Below the pieces are notes generated by a model. It saw only the letters and a list, made by a program, of their open reading frames with translations. It did not search any database and was not told where the DNA came from. A DNA stretch of 64,000 nucleotides from positions 62,001 through 126,000 of the forward strand of contig NZ_QFWH01000004.1 in assembly GCF_003149375.1 (NCBI RefSeq). Direction: 5' to 3'. The stretch comes from Vampirovibrio chlorellavorus (GTDB lineage Bacteria; Cyanobacteriota; Vampirovibrionia; Vampirovibrionales; Vampirovibrionaceae). This document shows positions 24,706 through 33,802 of the stretch, piece by piece (positions within the stretch are counted from its first letter, which is position 1; each line of letters starts with the position of its first letter). The position numbers were made by a program, and so were the translations under genes.

Positions 24706-25431
24706 ATGTCTTTAACAGAAACCGTTGTAACTGGACTTCAGGACCTGCTGGAAAGCTCTGGCATTATGGTGACAACCATTGACACGGTCTACAACTGGGC
24801 CCGTTCCAACTCGGTCTGGCCCATGACGTTTGCCACTTCCTGCTGTGGTATCGAAATGATGACCGTCGGGGCCTCCAAGCACGATATTTCTCGCTTCGGG
24901 TCTGAAGTGTTCCGGGCCACCCCCCGGCAGTCCGACCTGATTATTACCGCGGGCACCATTACCCACAAAATGGCACCCGCCCTGGTGCGTTTGTATGAGC
25001 AAATGCCAGAGCCCAAGTATGTGATTGCTATGGGTGCTTGCACCGTTACCGGCGGGATGTATGAGAACGACTCTTATTCGGTGGTGCGTGGCGTGGATCG
25101 TCTGATTCCGGTGAATGTGTATGTGCCGGGCTGTCCTCCTCGTCCGGAAGCCCTGCTGGACGCCCTGATTCAGCTGCAAAAGCAAATTCGCACCGAGTCC
25201 ATCGTGGATCGTAAAAAGCGGGCCGCCGAGCATGTGCCTCGGGTGGAAATTGGCCCGGGTGAAGTCTTATTGCCCAAGGCTGGCCAACCCAATGTGAAAT
25301 GGGGTGTCCAGAAGTACGCTTATCCGGTGGATGAGCTGCAAGCCGAAGGCAAAATACCGTTAGTCAGAGGAAATGTGAAGTACCGCCATGAGCGAAGAGC
25401 AGAAAGAGAACAGCAAAGAGCCGGTCGCTAA
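24706..25431 (+). CDS. nuoB: NADH-quinone oxidoreductase subunit B
   Basis: Peripheral subunit that carries the terminal iron-sulfur cluster N2, passing electrons to quinone. The four cysteine ligands are in [30 protein letters not shown] and [19 protein letters not shown] 24706 follows GGAGG (24691-24695); the frame is open 15 codons further up, into nuoA. The 241-residue length is above average because of a C-terminal extension after QLQKQI that includes [19 protein letters not shown]. Its last 44 bases overlap the start of nuoC, so the two are translationally coupled. Confidence 0.95.
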   Translation: MSLTETVVTGLQDLLESSGIMVTTIDTVYNWARSNSVWPMTFATSCCGIEMMTVGASKHDISRFGSEVFRATPRQSDLIITAGTITHKMAPALVRLYEQMPEPKYVIAMGACTVTGGMYENDSYSVVRGVDRLIPVNVYVPGCPPRPEALLDALIQLQKQIRTESIVDRKKRAAEHVPRVEIGPGEVLLPKAGQPNVKWGVQKYAYPVDELQAEGKIPLVRGNVKYRHERRAEREQQRAGR

Positions 25432-25924
25432 GGTTACCGCTCCCGCAGAAGCAGAGCCTGCACCCGTTCCTGCGGGTAAGATTGGTCAGCTCCTCGAAAA
25501 ATTAAACATTCCGGTTAAGCACCTGGGCAACGACGCCATGGGCACTGAAATGATTGACGTGTCTTGCGCGAATTTGCTGAAGGCCGCCGAAATCATTCGT
25601 GATCACGGGCAGTTTGATTTGCTTCTTTCCTGTGCCGGTGTGGATTGGAAGGATCGGCTGGAATCTGTTTATCACCTCTACTCCACCAAAACGTTTGAAT
25701 ATCTGTGCCTGAAAGTCACTGCCGAGAATGAGCATTCTCCCAGCTTGATGCCGATCTGGCATGCCGCTGACTGGCATGAGCGGGAGTCCTATGATTTGTT
25801 GGGGATTCATTACGACGGGCACACCAACCTGACCCGTATTTTAATGCCCAATGACTGGTTGGGGCACCCGCTCCGCAAGGATTATAAAGTGAACGACCCT
25901 CGTCTGGTCTGGAATGAACGGTAA
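25388..25924 (+). CDS. nuoC: NADH-quinone oxidoreductase subunit C
   Basis: Hydrophilic 30-kDa-type subunit of the connecting module. The conserved core is present: LRDHG-like [85 protein letters not shown]. The first ~35 residues are Glu/Lys/Pro-rich and low complexity. Overlaps nuoB by 44 bases. NuoC is separate from NuoD here, unlike the fused form in enterobacteria. Confidence 0.94.
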   Translation: MSEEQKENSKEPVAKVTAPAEAEPAPVPAGKIGQLLEKLNIPVKHLGNDAMGTEMIDVSCANLLKAAEIIRDHGQFDLLLSCAGVDWKDRLESVYHLYSTKTFEYLCLKVTAENEHSPSLMPIWHAADWHERESYDLLGIHYDGHTNLTRILMPNDWLGHPLRKDYKVNDPRLVWNER

Positions 25925-25938
25925 GGACAGCTGACGAT

Positions 25939-27189
25939 ATGACAATTTCAGAAATTCCAGGGGTGCATACCGAGCAGGGTCTGAAGACTGAAGACCTTGT
26001 GATCAATATTGGCCCCCAGCACCCTAGTACTCACGGTGTATTGCGGTTGGTCACCACACTGAACGGCGAAGTGGTGAAGGATATGGAGCCCATCATTGGC
26101 TACCTGCACCGCAGCAAAGAGAAAATGGCCGAATCGCGTTCCTACTTTCAGTATCAGCCCACTTTAGACCGGGTAGAGTATCTTTCTTCTTTCTACGATC
26201 ACTTTGTGTTTGTGACTGCCATTGAGCGCATTGCCAACCTCAAAGTACCCAAGCGGGTTCACTACATCCGCATGATCACCATGGAGTTGAACCGCATTAC
26301 CTCGCACTTGTTGTGGTTTGGTACGTTCCTGCTGGATTTGGGGGCGACCAGTCCGCTGTTTTACGCTTTTCGGGAGCGTGAAGAAGTCTTCAAGCTGTTT
26401 GAAGACCTGACGGGCGCTCGTATGATGTACAACTACTACCGCTTTGGCGGGGTCAATGCCGATCTGCCGCCCGGCTGGATTGCTCACTGCCGTGATTTCG
26501 TGCGGAAAATGCCTGCCATCATTGATGAGTATGAATCCATCGTCACCCAAAACCCCATCATTCTGGATAGAACCGTGGGCATTGGCAAAATGGATATGGA
26601 AACCTGCCTGAAGTACGGCGTGACTGGTCCCAGTATGCGGGCTGCCGGTGTTTCGCAGGATTTGCGGAAAACCAATCCATACGCTTGCTACGACGAAGTG
26701 GAATTTGATGTGCCGTTGGGCAAGCATGGGGACGTTTATGATCGTTACTTGGTGCGTATGGCCGAGATGCGTGAATCCTGCCGAATTATCGAGCAGTGTC
26801 TGGATAAAATCCCCGGCGGCGACACCCAGAACATCCTGAATAAGCAGGCCGAGATCGAAGCGGCCCGTCAAGCGGCCAAAGAGAAGGGTGAAGATCCCAA
26901 AGCCATCCCTGACATTGATTTTGACTGGCAGACCCAGGGCCAGAAGATCAACTTGATGACTTACAAGCCACCGGCTGGAGAAGCCTTTGTGGCCTGTGAA
27001 TCTCCCCGTGGCATGCTGGGATGTTATATCATCAGTGATGGTACGCCCAAGGCTTACCGGATGAAGTGGCGTGGGGCCTCTTTTTCCAACTTGTCTGTCC
27101 TGCCGGAGCTGATGATTGGTAATTTGTACCCAGATTTGATGGCTATCTTTGGTAGCCTGGATGTTATTTTGCCGGAGGTTGATCGCTAA
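25939..27189 (+). CDS. nuoD: NADH-quinone oxidoreductase subunit D
   Basis: 49-kDa-type subunit that forms the quinone pocket with NuoB. Motifs are NIGPQHPSTHGVLRLVTTLNGE, GYLHRSKEKMAE, RIANLKVPKRVHYIRMITMELNRI, GVTGPSMRAAGV and the C-terminal SPRGMLGCYIISDGTPKAYRMKWRGASFSNL and IFGSLDVILPEVDR. The 416-residue length includes a small charged insertion near residue 300 (NKQAEIEAARQAAKEKGED). It ends one base before the nuoH start codon. Confidence 0.96.
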   Translation: MTISEIPGVHTEQGLKTEDLVINIGPQHPSTHGVLRLVTTLNGEVVKDMEPIIGYLHRSKEKMAESRSYFQYQPTLDRVEYLSSFYDHFVFVTAIERIANLKVPKRVHYIRMITMELNRITSHLLWFGTFLLDLGATSPLFYAFREREEVFKLFEDLTGARMMYNYYRFGGVNADLPPGWIAHCRDFVRKMPAIIDEYESIVTQNPIILDRTVGIGKMDMETCLKYGVTGPSMRAAGVSQDLRKTNPYACYDEVEFDVPLGKHGDVYDRYLVRMAEMRESCRIIEQCLDKIPGGDTQNILNKQAEIEAARQAAKEKGEDPKAIPDIDFDWQTQGQKINLMTYKPPAGEAFVACESPRGMLGCYIISDGTPKAYRMKWRGASFSNLSVLPELMIGNLYPDLMAIFGSLDVILPEVDR

Positions 27190-28500
27190 ATGTTCCAGAC
27201 TCCCCCCGATTATCCAGCCTGGCTGCCCCAGTTTCTGAATGAGCTGACCCGGTTATTGGGTCTGAAAATGAACTGGAATGACTTTGGCCCGGTGCTATTA
27301 ATTTTGTGGACAGTGGTTATTTTCACCCTGATCGCCACTGCTGCCATCACTTCTGTGACCTTCCTGGTCTTGATGGAACGTAAGGTTCTGGCCTGGATGA
27401 CCCAGCGGAAAGGCCCCAACCGGGTCGGCCCCTGGGGGACCCTGCAAACCTTCGCCGACGCGTTCAAGCTGCTGTTTAAAGAAGACATCATGGTGGATGG
27501 ACAGGACAAGTTTCTGTTTACCATTGCCCCTGCCATTTTCTTTTTACCGGCCTTTGTGTTCTTCGGCCTGATTCCGTTCACGGATCAGTTGCTGGCGGTG
27601 GCGCTGCCCGCGGGTGCCCTGTTTGTCTTTGCCATCTCTTCCATCTCGGTGGTGGGGATTGTTCTGGCCGGTTGGGCCTCCAACAACAAGTATTCCCTGT
27701 TGGGCGGCATGCGGAGTGCCGCGCAGGCCATCAGCTATGAAATTCCTCTGGTGATGGCCGTGTTGGCGGTGGTTCTGTTTACCGGAACCATGAACATCGG
27801 CCAAATTGTTCAGGCCCAGCAAGGTGGATTCTGGAACTGGTACGGTATCTTGCTAACGCCGCTCAGTCTGGTGATTTTCTTTGTGGCCGCTCTGGCGGAA
27901 GTGAACCGGATTCCCTTTGACTTGCCGGAAGCCGAAAGCGAGTTGGTCAGCGGTTACAACACCGAATATTCCGGGATGAAGTTCGCCCTGTTCTTTCTGG
28001 CCGAGTACGCCTCACTGTTTGCCATGAGCGCCTTTACCGCGGCCTTCTTTATGGGTGGCTACTACAGTCCTTTTGGCCCTTTTGTGATGTCTCTCATTTC
28101 TGGTCAGGAGCCTGCCCAAATGACCGGGCTGCTCCAGTTGGCGTTGCAAATCGAGATGCTGTTCTGGTTCATTCTGAAAACCTATGCCTTCATCTTCCTG
28201 GCCATGTGGATTCGGGGTACCCTGCCTCGCCTGAAGCCGGATCAGTTGATGGGCTTTAGCTGGAAGTTCCTGATTCCGCTCTCTCTGATCAACATTTTTG
28301 CCATCGCCATTGAAAAATACGTGATGCTGCCGCCCGCCAACGGTAAAACCGTTCTGCAAAGCCTGCCCATCCTCAATGCCCAGACCGTGATGCCTTGGGC
28401 CGGTTGGCTGGTGGCTGTCAGTGTCGTTTTCTGGCTCTTCTTTGTGCTGATGAGCCGTCTCCTGAGTGAAAAATTAGAAGCGAGGTTAGCCCGCCGATGA
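27190..28500 (+). CDS. nuoH: NADH-quinone oxidoreductase subunit H
   Basis: Membrane subunit joining the peripheral and membrane arms. About eight hydrophobic helices, with LVLMERKVLAWMTQRKGPNRVGPWGTLQTFADAFKL, AISSISVVGIVLAGWASNNKYSLLGGMRSAAQAISYEIPLVM and the glutamate-rich loop LAEVNRIPFDLPEAESELVSGYNTEYSGMKFALFFLAEY. At 436 residues it is longer than the usual ~330-380, partly because of an N-terminal ~35-residue extension and a C-terminal helix. Start ATG is directly after nuoD; its GGAGG lies in nuoD. Confidence 0.96.
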   Translation: MFQTPPDYPAWLPQFLNELTRLLGLKMNWNDFGPVLLILWTVVIFTLIATAAITSVTFLVLMERKVLAWMTQRKGPNRVGPWGTLQTFADAFKLLFKEDIMVDGQDKFLFTIAPAIFFLPAFVFFGLIPFTDQLLAVALPAGALFVFAISSISVVGIVLAGWASNNKYSLLGGMRSAAQAISYEIPLVMAVLAVVLFTGTMNIGQIVQAQQGGFWNWYGILLTPLSLVIFFVAALAEVNRIPFDLPEAESELVSGYNTEYSGMKFALFFLAEYASLFAMSAFTAAFFMGGYYSPFGPFVMSLISGQEPAQMTGLLQLALQIEMLFWFILKTYAFIFLAMWIRGTLPRLKPDQLMGFSWKFLIPLSLINIFAIAIEKYVMLPPANGKTVLQSLPILNAQTVMPWAGWLVAVSVVFWLFFVLMSRLLSEKLEARLARR

Positions 28501-28997
28501 GTGCCAAACACAATGATATTCAACAAAATCGGGTCATCGATGGTCTAAAAGCCATTGGCCAAGGGATGGCAACGGTGTTCAGCCACTATTTCCGCCCGCC
28601 CATTACCCTGGAATACCCTGAAGTGATGCCGGATCTCAGTACCCGCTTTCACGGGCGGCTCTGTCTGCTCAGTAAATCCGACGGGACCGATTTGTGTGTG
28701 GGCTGTCAGGCTTGTGCCCGGGTTTGCCCCTGCACCGACTTGATTCAGATTGAAATGCATCGGGACGTCAACAAGAAGCCAGTCATTGATATGTTCACCA
28801 TTGACATGGGACGTTGCATTTTCTGTGGCAATTGCACGGAAGTCTGTCCGGTGGATTGCATCAAAATGTTGCCGGACTTTGAATTGGCCGACTACTCCCG
28901 TGAGGCCTTGGTGCTGGATAAGAAGGATCTGACCTTGTCGGGTGAAGATTCCGATCACTGGCGCTTGGTTCATGGCATGGAGCCATTGGTGCAATAG
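28497..28997 (+). CDS. nuoI: NADH-quinone oxidoreductase subunit I
   Basis: Ferredoxin-like subunit with two 4Fe-4S clusters (N6a/N6b). Ligand sets are CVGCQACARVCPCTDLIQIEM and CIFCGNCTEVCPVDCIKM. The N-terminus has the amphipathic GQGMATVFSHYFRPPITLEYPEV segment that lies on the membrane. The start overlaps the nuoH stop in an ATGA arrangement. In complexes without an NADH module this subunit is the likely electron entry point. Confidence 0.95.
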   Translation: MSAKHNDIQQNRVIDGLKAIGQGMATVFSHYFRPPITLEYPEVMPDLSTRFHGRLCLLSKSDGTDLCVGCQACARVCPCTDLIQIEMHRDVNKKPVIDMFTIDMGRCIFCGNCTEVCPVDCIKMLPDFELADYSREALVLDKKDLTLSGEDSDHWRLVHGMEPLVQ

Positions 28998-29120
28998 CCC
29001 CGGTTTTTACCTGGAGCCTCTTTTCCTTTAAGATTGTGTAAAGCCGTTTGAGTATCGTAGTTAGTGCAAGAATCAGCAGCCCAACCAGCCGTTGGGCAGG
29101 GTAGAAGGAATCAATGATCA

Positions 29121-29807
29121 ATGCTAGATAGCGCCATCTTCTGGATATTTGCCGTTGTTTCGGTGGTTGCCGCATTGGGTGCCGTCTTGAATCGCAGTAA
29201 TATTTACGCCGCCTTGTGCCTGATTGCTGTATTCATGTCCATTGCCGGCTTTTATTTGCTCAATAACGCCGACTTTTTGGCCATCGCCCAGATTATTATT
29301 TACGCGGTGGGCCTGACCATTATTATGCTGTTTGCCATCATGTTCACCGGTGATAAGCCCCTGCAGGCCAAAAAGGCCAGTCAAGCGGGCAAAGTGGCTT
29401 ACGGAATCATCATCGCCTACGTGTTTGCCCTGTTGTTGCGAGGCTCCCTGATTGGGCCGGGGGCCAACTTAAGTACAGTGAACCCTGCCCTGGCTGCCGC
29501 CTTCACCATCGAGGGCAGTACCAGCATGCTGGGTGCGTTGCTCTTCAGCAAATATGCCTTGCCCTTCGAGTTGGCCTCCATCTTGTTGTTGGCCGCCATG
29601 ATTGGGGCTATTGTCATTGCCAAGAAGCGCTTCTACGAGTCGGATGAAACGCTGCTGGGCGATGTCCGCCTGCCAGTGGATACCAATAGCGCCCCACCGG
29701 AGATCGCCATTGAGGCTCTGCGGCAGAAACGAGAGGCCGAGCTGGCTGAGCGCCAAGCGGCCTTGAAGAACGCCGAATCCGGCACAAGCGGTCTATCCCA
29801 ACAGTAA
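29121..29807 (+). CDS. nuoJ: NADH-quinone oxidoreductase subunit J
   Basis: Membrane subunit with five predicted hydrophobic helices. Family features are FWIFAVVSVVAALGAVLNRSNIYAALCLIAVF, the conserved NADFLAIAQIIIYAVGLTIIMLFAIMF (third helix) and LPFELASILLLAAMIGAIVIAKK. The 228 residues end in a charged tail rich in Glu/Ala/Arg. A 123-base gap separates it from nuoI, the longest inside the cluster; no hairpin was recognised there. Confidence 0.94.
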   Translation: MLDSAIFWIFAVVSVVAALGAVLNRSNIYAALCLIAVFMSIAGFYLLNNADFLAIAQIIIYAVGLTIIMLFAIMFTGDKPLQAKKASQAGKVAYGIIIAYVFALLLRGSLIGPGANLSTVNPALAAAFTIEGSTSMLGALLFSKYALPFELASILLLAAMIGAIVIAKKRFYESDETLLGDVRLPVDTNSAPPEIAIEALRQKREAELAERQAALKNAESGTSGLSQQ

Positions 29808-29828
29808 GTTTTGGAGTTAATTTGAGCT

Positions 29829-30158
29829 ATGCCTGATTTTATAACCCACATCGGATTAACCCACTATGTAGTGATTGCCACTATCCTCTTCACCATTGGT
29901 CTGGCCGGTGTGCTGACCGGACGTAACGTGGTCCGTGTCTTGATGGCCGTTGAGTTGATGCTCAGCGCGGTGAATATCAACCTGGTGGCTTTCAATAATT
30001 TTTCCCCCTTTGGGGATGCCCTGTTGGGTCAGGTTTTCGCAATTTTTGTACTGACCGTATCCGCTGCTGAAGCGAGCGTGGGCCTGGCCATTGTGATTGC
30101 CTTGTATCGGGCTCGGGCCACGGCGGATATGGAAGATTTTAACCTGTTGAAATGGTAA
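29829..30158 (+). CDS. nuoK: NADH-quinone oxidoreductase subunit K
   Basis: Small antiporter-like membrane subunit (109 residues, three helices). It contains the two conserved glutamates of NuoK in VLMAVELMLSAVNINLVAF and LTVSAAEASVGLAIVIALYRAR, which form part of the proton path. Nineteen bases separate it from nuoL. Confidence 0.95.
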   Translation: MPDFITHIGLTHYVVIATILFTIGLAGVLTGRNVVRVLMAVELMLSAVNINLVAFNNFSPFGDALLGQVFAIFVLTVSAAEASVGLAIVIALYRARATADMEDFNLLKW

Positions 30159-30177
30159 GAGTTTGGAGCTGACAACA

Positions 30178-32154
30178 ATGGATTGGTTTGCAAACGTTGA
30201 GAATATATGGGCGGTTCCCCTCTACCCGCTGGCTGCTTTTATTTTGATTGTGCTGCTTCGCACTTTTGCCCCGAACACTCGCAAAGAGCTTTGTTCGGGT
30301 TTGACCATTTTCGCCACTTTTTTGGGGCTGCTGCACACGGCTGGCGCCTTGCAGTGGTTGTTTCACCAGCCCGCTGATGCGGTGAAGGCCCTGGAGCGTA
30401 ATATGACCTGGCTACAGGCCGGAGACTTCAAACTCTCTCTTGGCTATTTGGTGGACTCCATGTCGGTCATGATGCTGTTTGTGGTTACGTTTATCAGCAT
30501 CCTCATTCAATGCTATACGCACGGTTACATGAATCACGACAAAGGGTACGCCAAGTTTTTTGGCTATTTGGCCTTGTTTAACTTTTCCATGCTGGGTCTG
30601 GTACTGAGTACCAACCTGTTCCAGATTTACATTTTCTGGGAATTGGTGGGGGTTAGCAGCTACTTGCTGATTGGTTTCTGGTTCCACAAGCCTTCCGCCG
30701 CCGCCGCCTGTATGAAGGCCTTTTTAATGAACCGGGTGGGAGACTTTGGTTTCTTGTTCGGCATTTTGGGGCTGCTGTATTTCAGCTTCCCCCTGTGGAA
30801 CAGCTACCTGCTGGCGCATCCTGATGCGGCGTTCCTGTCTTTCAGTGCCCTGCCTGCCTTTGTGGGTCAAATCGCTACTTTTGCTGGGCCTACTACGTTT
30901 ACGGTTATTGCCATTTTGCTCTTTATGGGGCCTATGGCCAAAAGCGCCCAGTTGCCCTTGCATACCTGGCTGCCCGACGCTATGGAGGGTCCTACGCCCA
31001 TTAGCGCCCTGATCCACGCCGCGACCATGGTGGCTGCCGGTGTGTATCTGGTGGGTCGTGCCTATCCTGTTTTTCAGGCCTCAGACACCGCCATGTTGTT
31101 CATCACCTTGATTGGCACTACCTCTGCGGTGGTGGCGGCCACAATCGCCCTGACCCAGTACGACATCAAGAAAGCCCTGGCCTATTCCACCATGTCCCAG
31201 TTGGGTTTCATGATGGCGGGGATGGGCGTGGGCGCTTTTACCGCCGGATTGTTCCACCTGTTTACCCACGCATTCTTCAAGGCCATGCTGTTCTTGTGTT
31301 CCGGTAGCGTGATTCACGCCTGCGAGGACGAGCAGGATATGCGCAAGATGGGTGGCTTGGCCAAAAAATTGCCCATCACTCACATTGCTTATCTCATTGG
31401 CACGTTGGCGATTTCCGGTTTGTTCTGGACCAGTGGTTTCTGGTCTAAAGATGAAATCCTGTTGGGGGCCAAGGAATACGCACCGGGCATTTACTGGAAC
31501 TTGGCCATTACCGCCGGTCTGACTTCCTTTTACATGTTCCGGACTTACTTCCTGACCTTCTGGGGCAAGTACCGGGGCGAAGCCCATGTGCATCACGAAG
31601 ATACCGCTATGAAGTGGCCGCTGGCGGTTTTGGCGGTTCCTTCCGCCCTGATTGGTATCGCTATGGCTGGTTTGAAAGACGTGAACTGGCTGCCTGCCTT
31701 TGGCGCTTACATTCACTCCGGGGCGCACCACGCCGTCGAACACGCCCATACTTTCGCTCAGGCGGCCTTTTCCGAAGTCGGTATCATGTCCTTGGTGATT
31801 GGACTCGTTGGCGCAGGCTTGGCTTTCATCTTCTACGTGGTGGCCCCTGCTATCCCTGAGGCCGTCAAGAAGGCACCCTTGGCCGCCACTGCCTTTAGTC
31901 TGTTCTCGAACAAGTGGTACTTCGACGACATTTACCAGGCTTTCGTTGACCGCATTTACCTTGCTTTCGCCCGCGGATCCTCTACCTTTGACAAGGGCGG
32001 CATTGATGGCGCGGTCAACGTTACCGGCCGTAGCGTGATGGGGGCGGGTTTCGCCCTGCGTCAGTTGCAGTCCGGTAAGGTGCAAACATACATTGCCGTG
32101 ATGTTCTTTGCGGTGGTTTGTCTTTCCCTGTTGTTGTTCTACTGGTTGATGTAG
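30178..32154 (+). CDS. nuoL: NADH-quinone oxidoreductase subunit L
   Basis: Largest proton-pumping antiporter-like subunit, ~658 residues. Motifs include the Lys/Glu ion-path residues in FWELVGVSSYLLIGFWFHKPSAAAACMKAF, LPLHTWLPDAMEGPTPISALIHAATMVAAGVYL, DIKKALAYSTMSQLGFMMAGMG and HAFFKAMLFLCSGSVIHA. The C-terminal lateral helix region follows (WYFDDIYQAFVDRIYLAFARGSS). ATG 30178 is used because GGAG (30165-30168) lies nine bases ahead; TTG 30163 would add five residues. Confidence 0.95.
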   Translation: MDWFANVENIWAVPLYPLAAFILIVLLRTFAPNTRKELCSGLTIFATFLGLLHTAGALQWLFHQPADAVKALERNMTWLQAGDFKLSLGYLVDSMSVMMLFVVTFISILIQCYTHGYMNHDKGYAKFFGYLALFNFSMLGLVLSTNLFQIYIFWELVGVSSYLLIGFWFHKPSAAAACMKAFLMNRVGDFGFLFGILGLLYFSFPLWNSYLLAHPDAAFLSFSALPAFVGQIATFAGPTTFTVIAILLFMGPMAKSAQLPLHTWLPDAMEGPTPISALIHAATMVAAGVYLVGRAYPVFQASDTAMLFITLIGTTSAVVAATIALTQYDIKKALAYSTMSQLGFMMAGMGVGAFTAGLFHLFTHAFFKAMLFLCSGSVIHACEDEQDMRKMGGLAKKLPITHIAYLIGTLAISGLFWTSGFWSKDEILLGAKEYAPGIYWNLAITAGLTSFYMFRTYFLTFWGKYRGEAHVHHEDTAMKWPLAVLAVPSALIGIAMAGLKDVNWLPAFGAYIHSGAHHAVEHAHTFAQAAFSEVGIMSLVIGLVGAGLAFIFYVVAPAIPEAVKKAPLAATAFSLFSNKWYFDDIYQAFVDRIYLAFARGSSTFDKGGIDGAVNVTGRSVMGAGFALRQLQSGKVQTYIAVMFFAVVCLSLLLFYWLM

Positions 32155-32172
32155 GACGCTTTGAAGGAGCTT

Positions 32173-33798
32173 ATGGCTGTGAATTTTTTAACAGAGCATT
32201 ATTTTTCGATTCTGATCTTTCTCCCCATCCTTTTGATTGCGCCCATTTTGATCCTGCCGGAGGGTAAAGAGGGGCGGACCACTCATACTTTGGGTATTGC
32301 GGGCGCCGCTCTGGTCTTTCTGTTTTCCTCGCTGTCCTGGCTGGGCTGGGTGAAGCCCGTGGCGGAGAGCGTCCCCTGGATTTCCAGTCTGGGCATTACT
32401 TATGCCCTGGGTACGGATGGTTTGACCATGACGCTGGTGTATCTGACCACCTTTTTGCTGTTGATGGCCGCTATTGCCAGTTTTTCCTCCATCCATAAGC
32501 GTTTGAAACTCTATTACGCCATGTTGTTTGTCCTGACCACCTCGGTGATGGGCGTGTTTTTGGCCCGGGACATGTTCCTGTACTTCCTGTTCTGGGAGCT
32601 GGAACTCATTCCCATGTACTTGCTGATCGCCATCTGGGGTGGCCCACGGCGGGATTACGCTTCCATAAAGTTTGTGTTGTACACCTTGTTTGGTTCGGTG
32701 TTTCTGGTGGCCGGTACATTGGCCCTTTACTTCCACGCTCGCTCCTTGCCGGGCGCGGACATGGCTGTTTTGTTCCAGTACCAGACCATTCAGCACGCCA
32801 TTGGTCAAAACCTGCCCTTGGCTTCCCAAATCCTTATTTTTATTGCTTTGTTTATTACCTTTGCCGTCAAGCTCCCTGTGGTTCCGGTACACACCTGGTT
32901 GCCGGACGCTCACGTTGAAGCACCCACGCCCATCAGTATGATGCTGGCTGGTATCCTTCTCAAGATGGGGGCCTACGGGATGCTGCGCTTCTGTTTTGAG
33001 TTCCTGCCCGATGCGGCCCGTGTGTTGGCTCCCTACATCGCGGTTCTGGCCGTTATCAACATTGTCTATACGGCTGGGGTGGCCTTGGTGCAGTCGGATC
33101 TCAAAAAGTTGATCGCCTACAGCAGTGTTAGTCACATGGGCTTTGTCTTGCTGGGCTTGTCCGCGCTGAATGCCATTGGCTTCAACGGTGCCGTGTTTGT
33201 GATGTTCGCCCATGGTTTGGTCAGTGCCGCCCTGTTTATGTGCGTGGGCACGCTTTACAACCGTACCCATACCCGGGCCATTGCTGATTACGGCGGATTT
33301 GCCACCCAAACCCCCATTATTTTCTACTTTTTTCTCTTTATGTCCATGGCAAGTCTGGGCTTGCCGCTTTTGGTCAGTTTCGCCAGTGAGACCCTGGTTT
33401 TCTATGGGGCCTTTGTTTCAAAAGCGTTTCAAACCATTCCCTTCTTTGGCAGCCAGATTAATCTCTCCATTCAGGGACTTACCTTTGTGGCAGGCCTTGG
33501 GGTGATCATCGGGGCGGCCTACCTGCTGTGGATGCTGAAACGGGTGTTTTTCGGCCCCATTCAGCAACGCTGGACGCAATTGCCAGATGCCACCTCCAGC
33601 GAGGTCTTTGTGCTGGCCACCCTGACCTTACTTGTCATCGCCTTCGGGGTTTATCCCAAGCTGATCACCATTGAGTTTGAGCCCGATGTCAGCGCCATTG
33701 CTACCAAACATTACGCTGATCTGGATGCGCAACATGTTGCGGCGCAGAAACCGGCGCTGAAGTCCCTGTTGACCGCCCGTAGTGCAGGAGCCAATTAG
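32173..33798 (+). CDS. nuoM: NADH-quinone oxidoreductase subunit M
   Basis: Antiporter-like proton-pumping subunit (~541 residues, about 14 helices). Motifs are LYFLFWELELIPMYLLIAIWGG with the key glutamate, FAVKLPVVPVHTWLPDAHVEAPTPISMMLAGILLKMGAYG, DLKKLIAYSSVSHMGFVLLGL and MFAHGLVSAALFMCVG. AAGGAG at 32164-32169 is close to ATG 32173; GTG 32179 has the better spacing and may be the true start. Confidence 0.95.
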   Translation: MAVNFLTEHYFSILIFLPILLIAPILILPEGKEGRTTHTLGIAGAALVFLFSSLSWLGWVKPVAESVPWISSLGITYALGTDGLTMTLVYLTTFLLLMAAIASFSSIHKRLKLYYAMLFVLTTSVMGVFLARDMFLYFLFWELELIPMYLLIAIWGGPRRDYASIKFVLYTLFGSVFLVAGTLALYFHARSLPGADMAVLFQYQTIQHAIGQNLPLASQILIFIALFITFAVKLPVVPVHTWLPDAHVEAPTPISMMLAGILLKMGAYGMLRFCFEFLPDAARVLAPYIAVLAVINIVYTAGVALVQSDLKKLIAYSSVSHMGFVLLGLSALNAIGFNGAVFVMFAHGLVSAALFMCVGTLYNRTHTRAIADYGGFATQTPIIFYFFLFMSMASLGLPLLVSFASETLVFYGAFVSKAFQTIPFFGSQINLSIQGLTFVAGLGVIIGAAYLLWMLKRVFFGPIQQRWTQLPDATSSEVFVLATLTLLVIAFGVYPKLITIEFEPDVSAIATKHYADLDAQHVAAQKPALKSLLTARSAGAN

Positions 33799-33802
33799 AA
33801 CC

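Noticed and set aside
32188-33309. 373-codon minus-strand frame opposite nuoM
   Set aside because: It is rich in Gly/His/Gln and gives no domain; nuoM is certain on the other strand.
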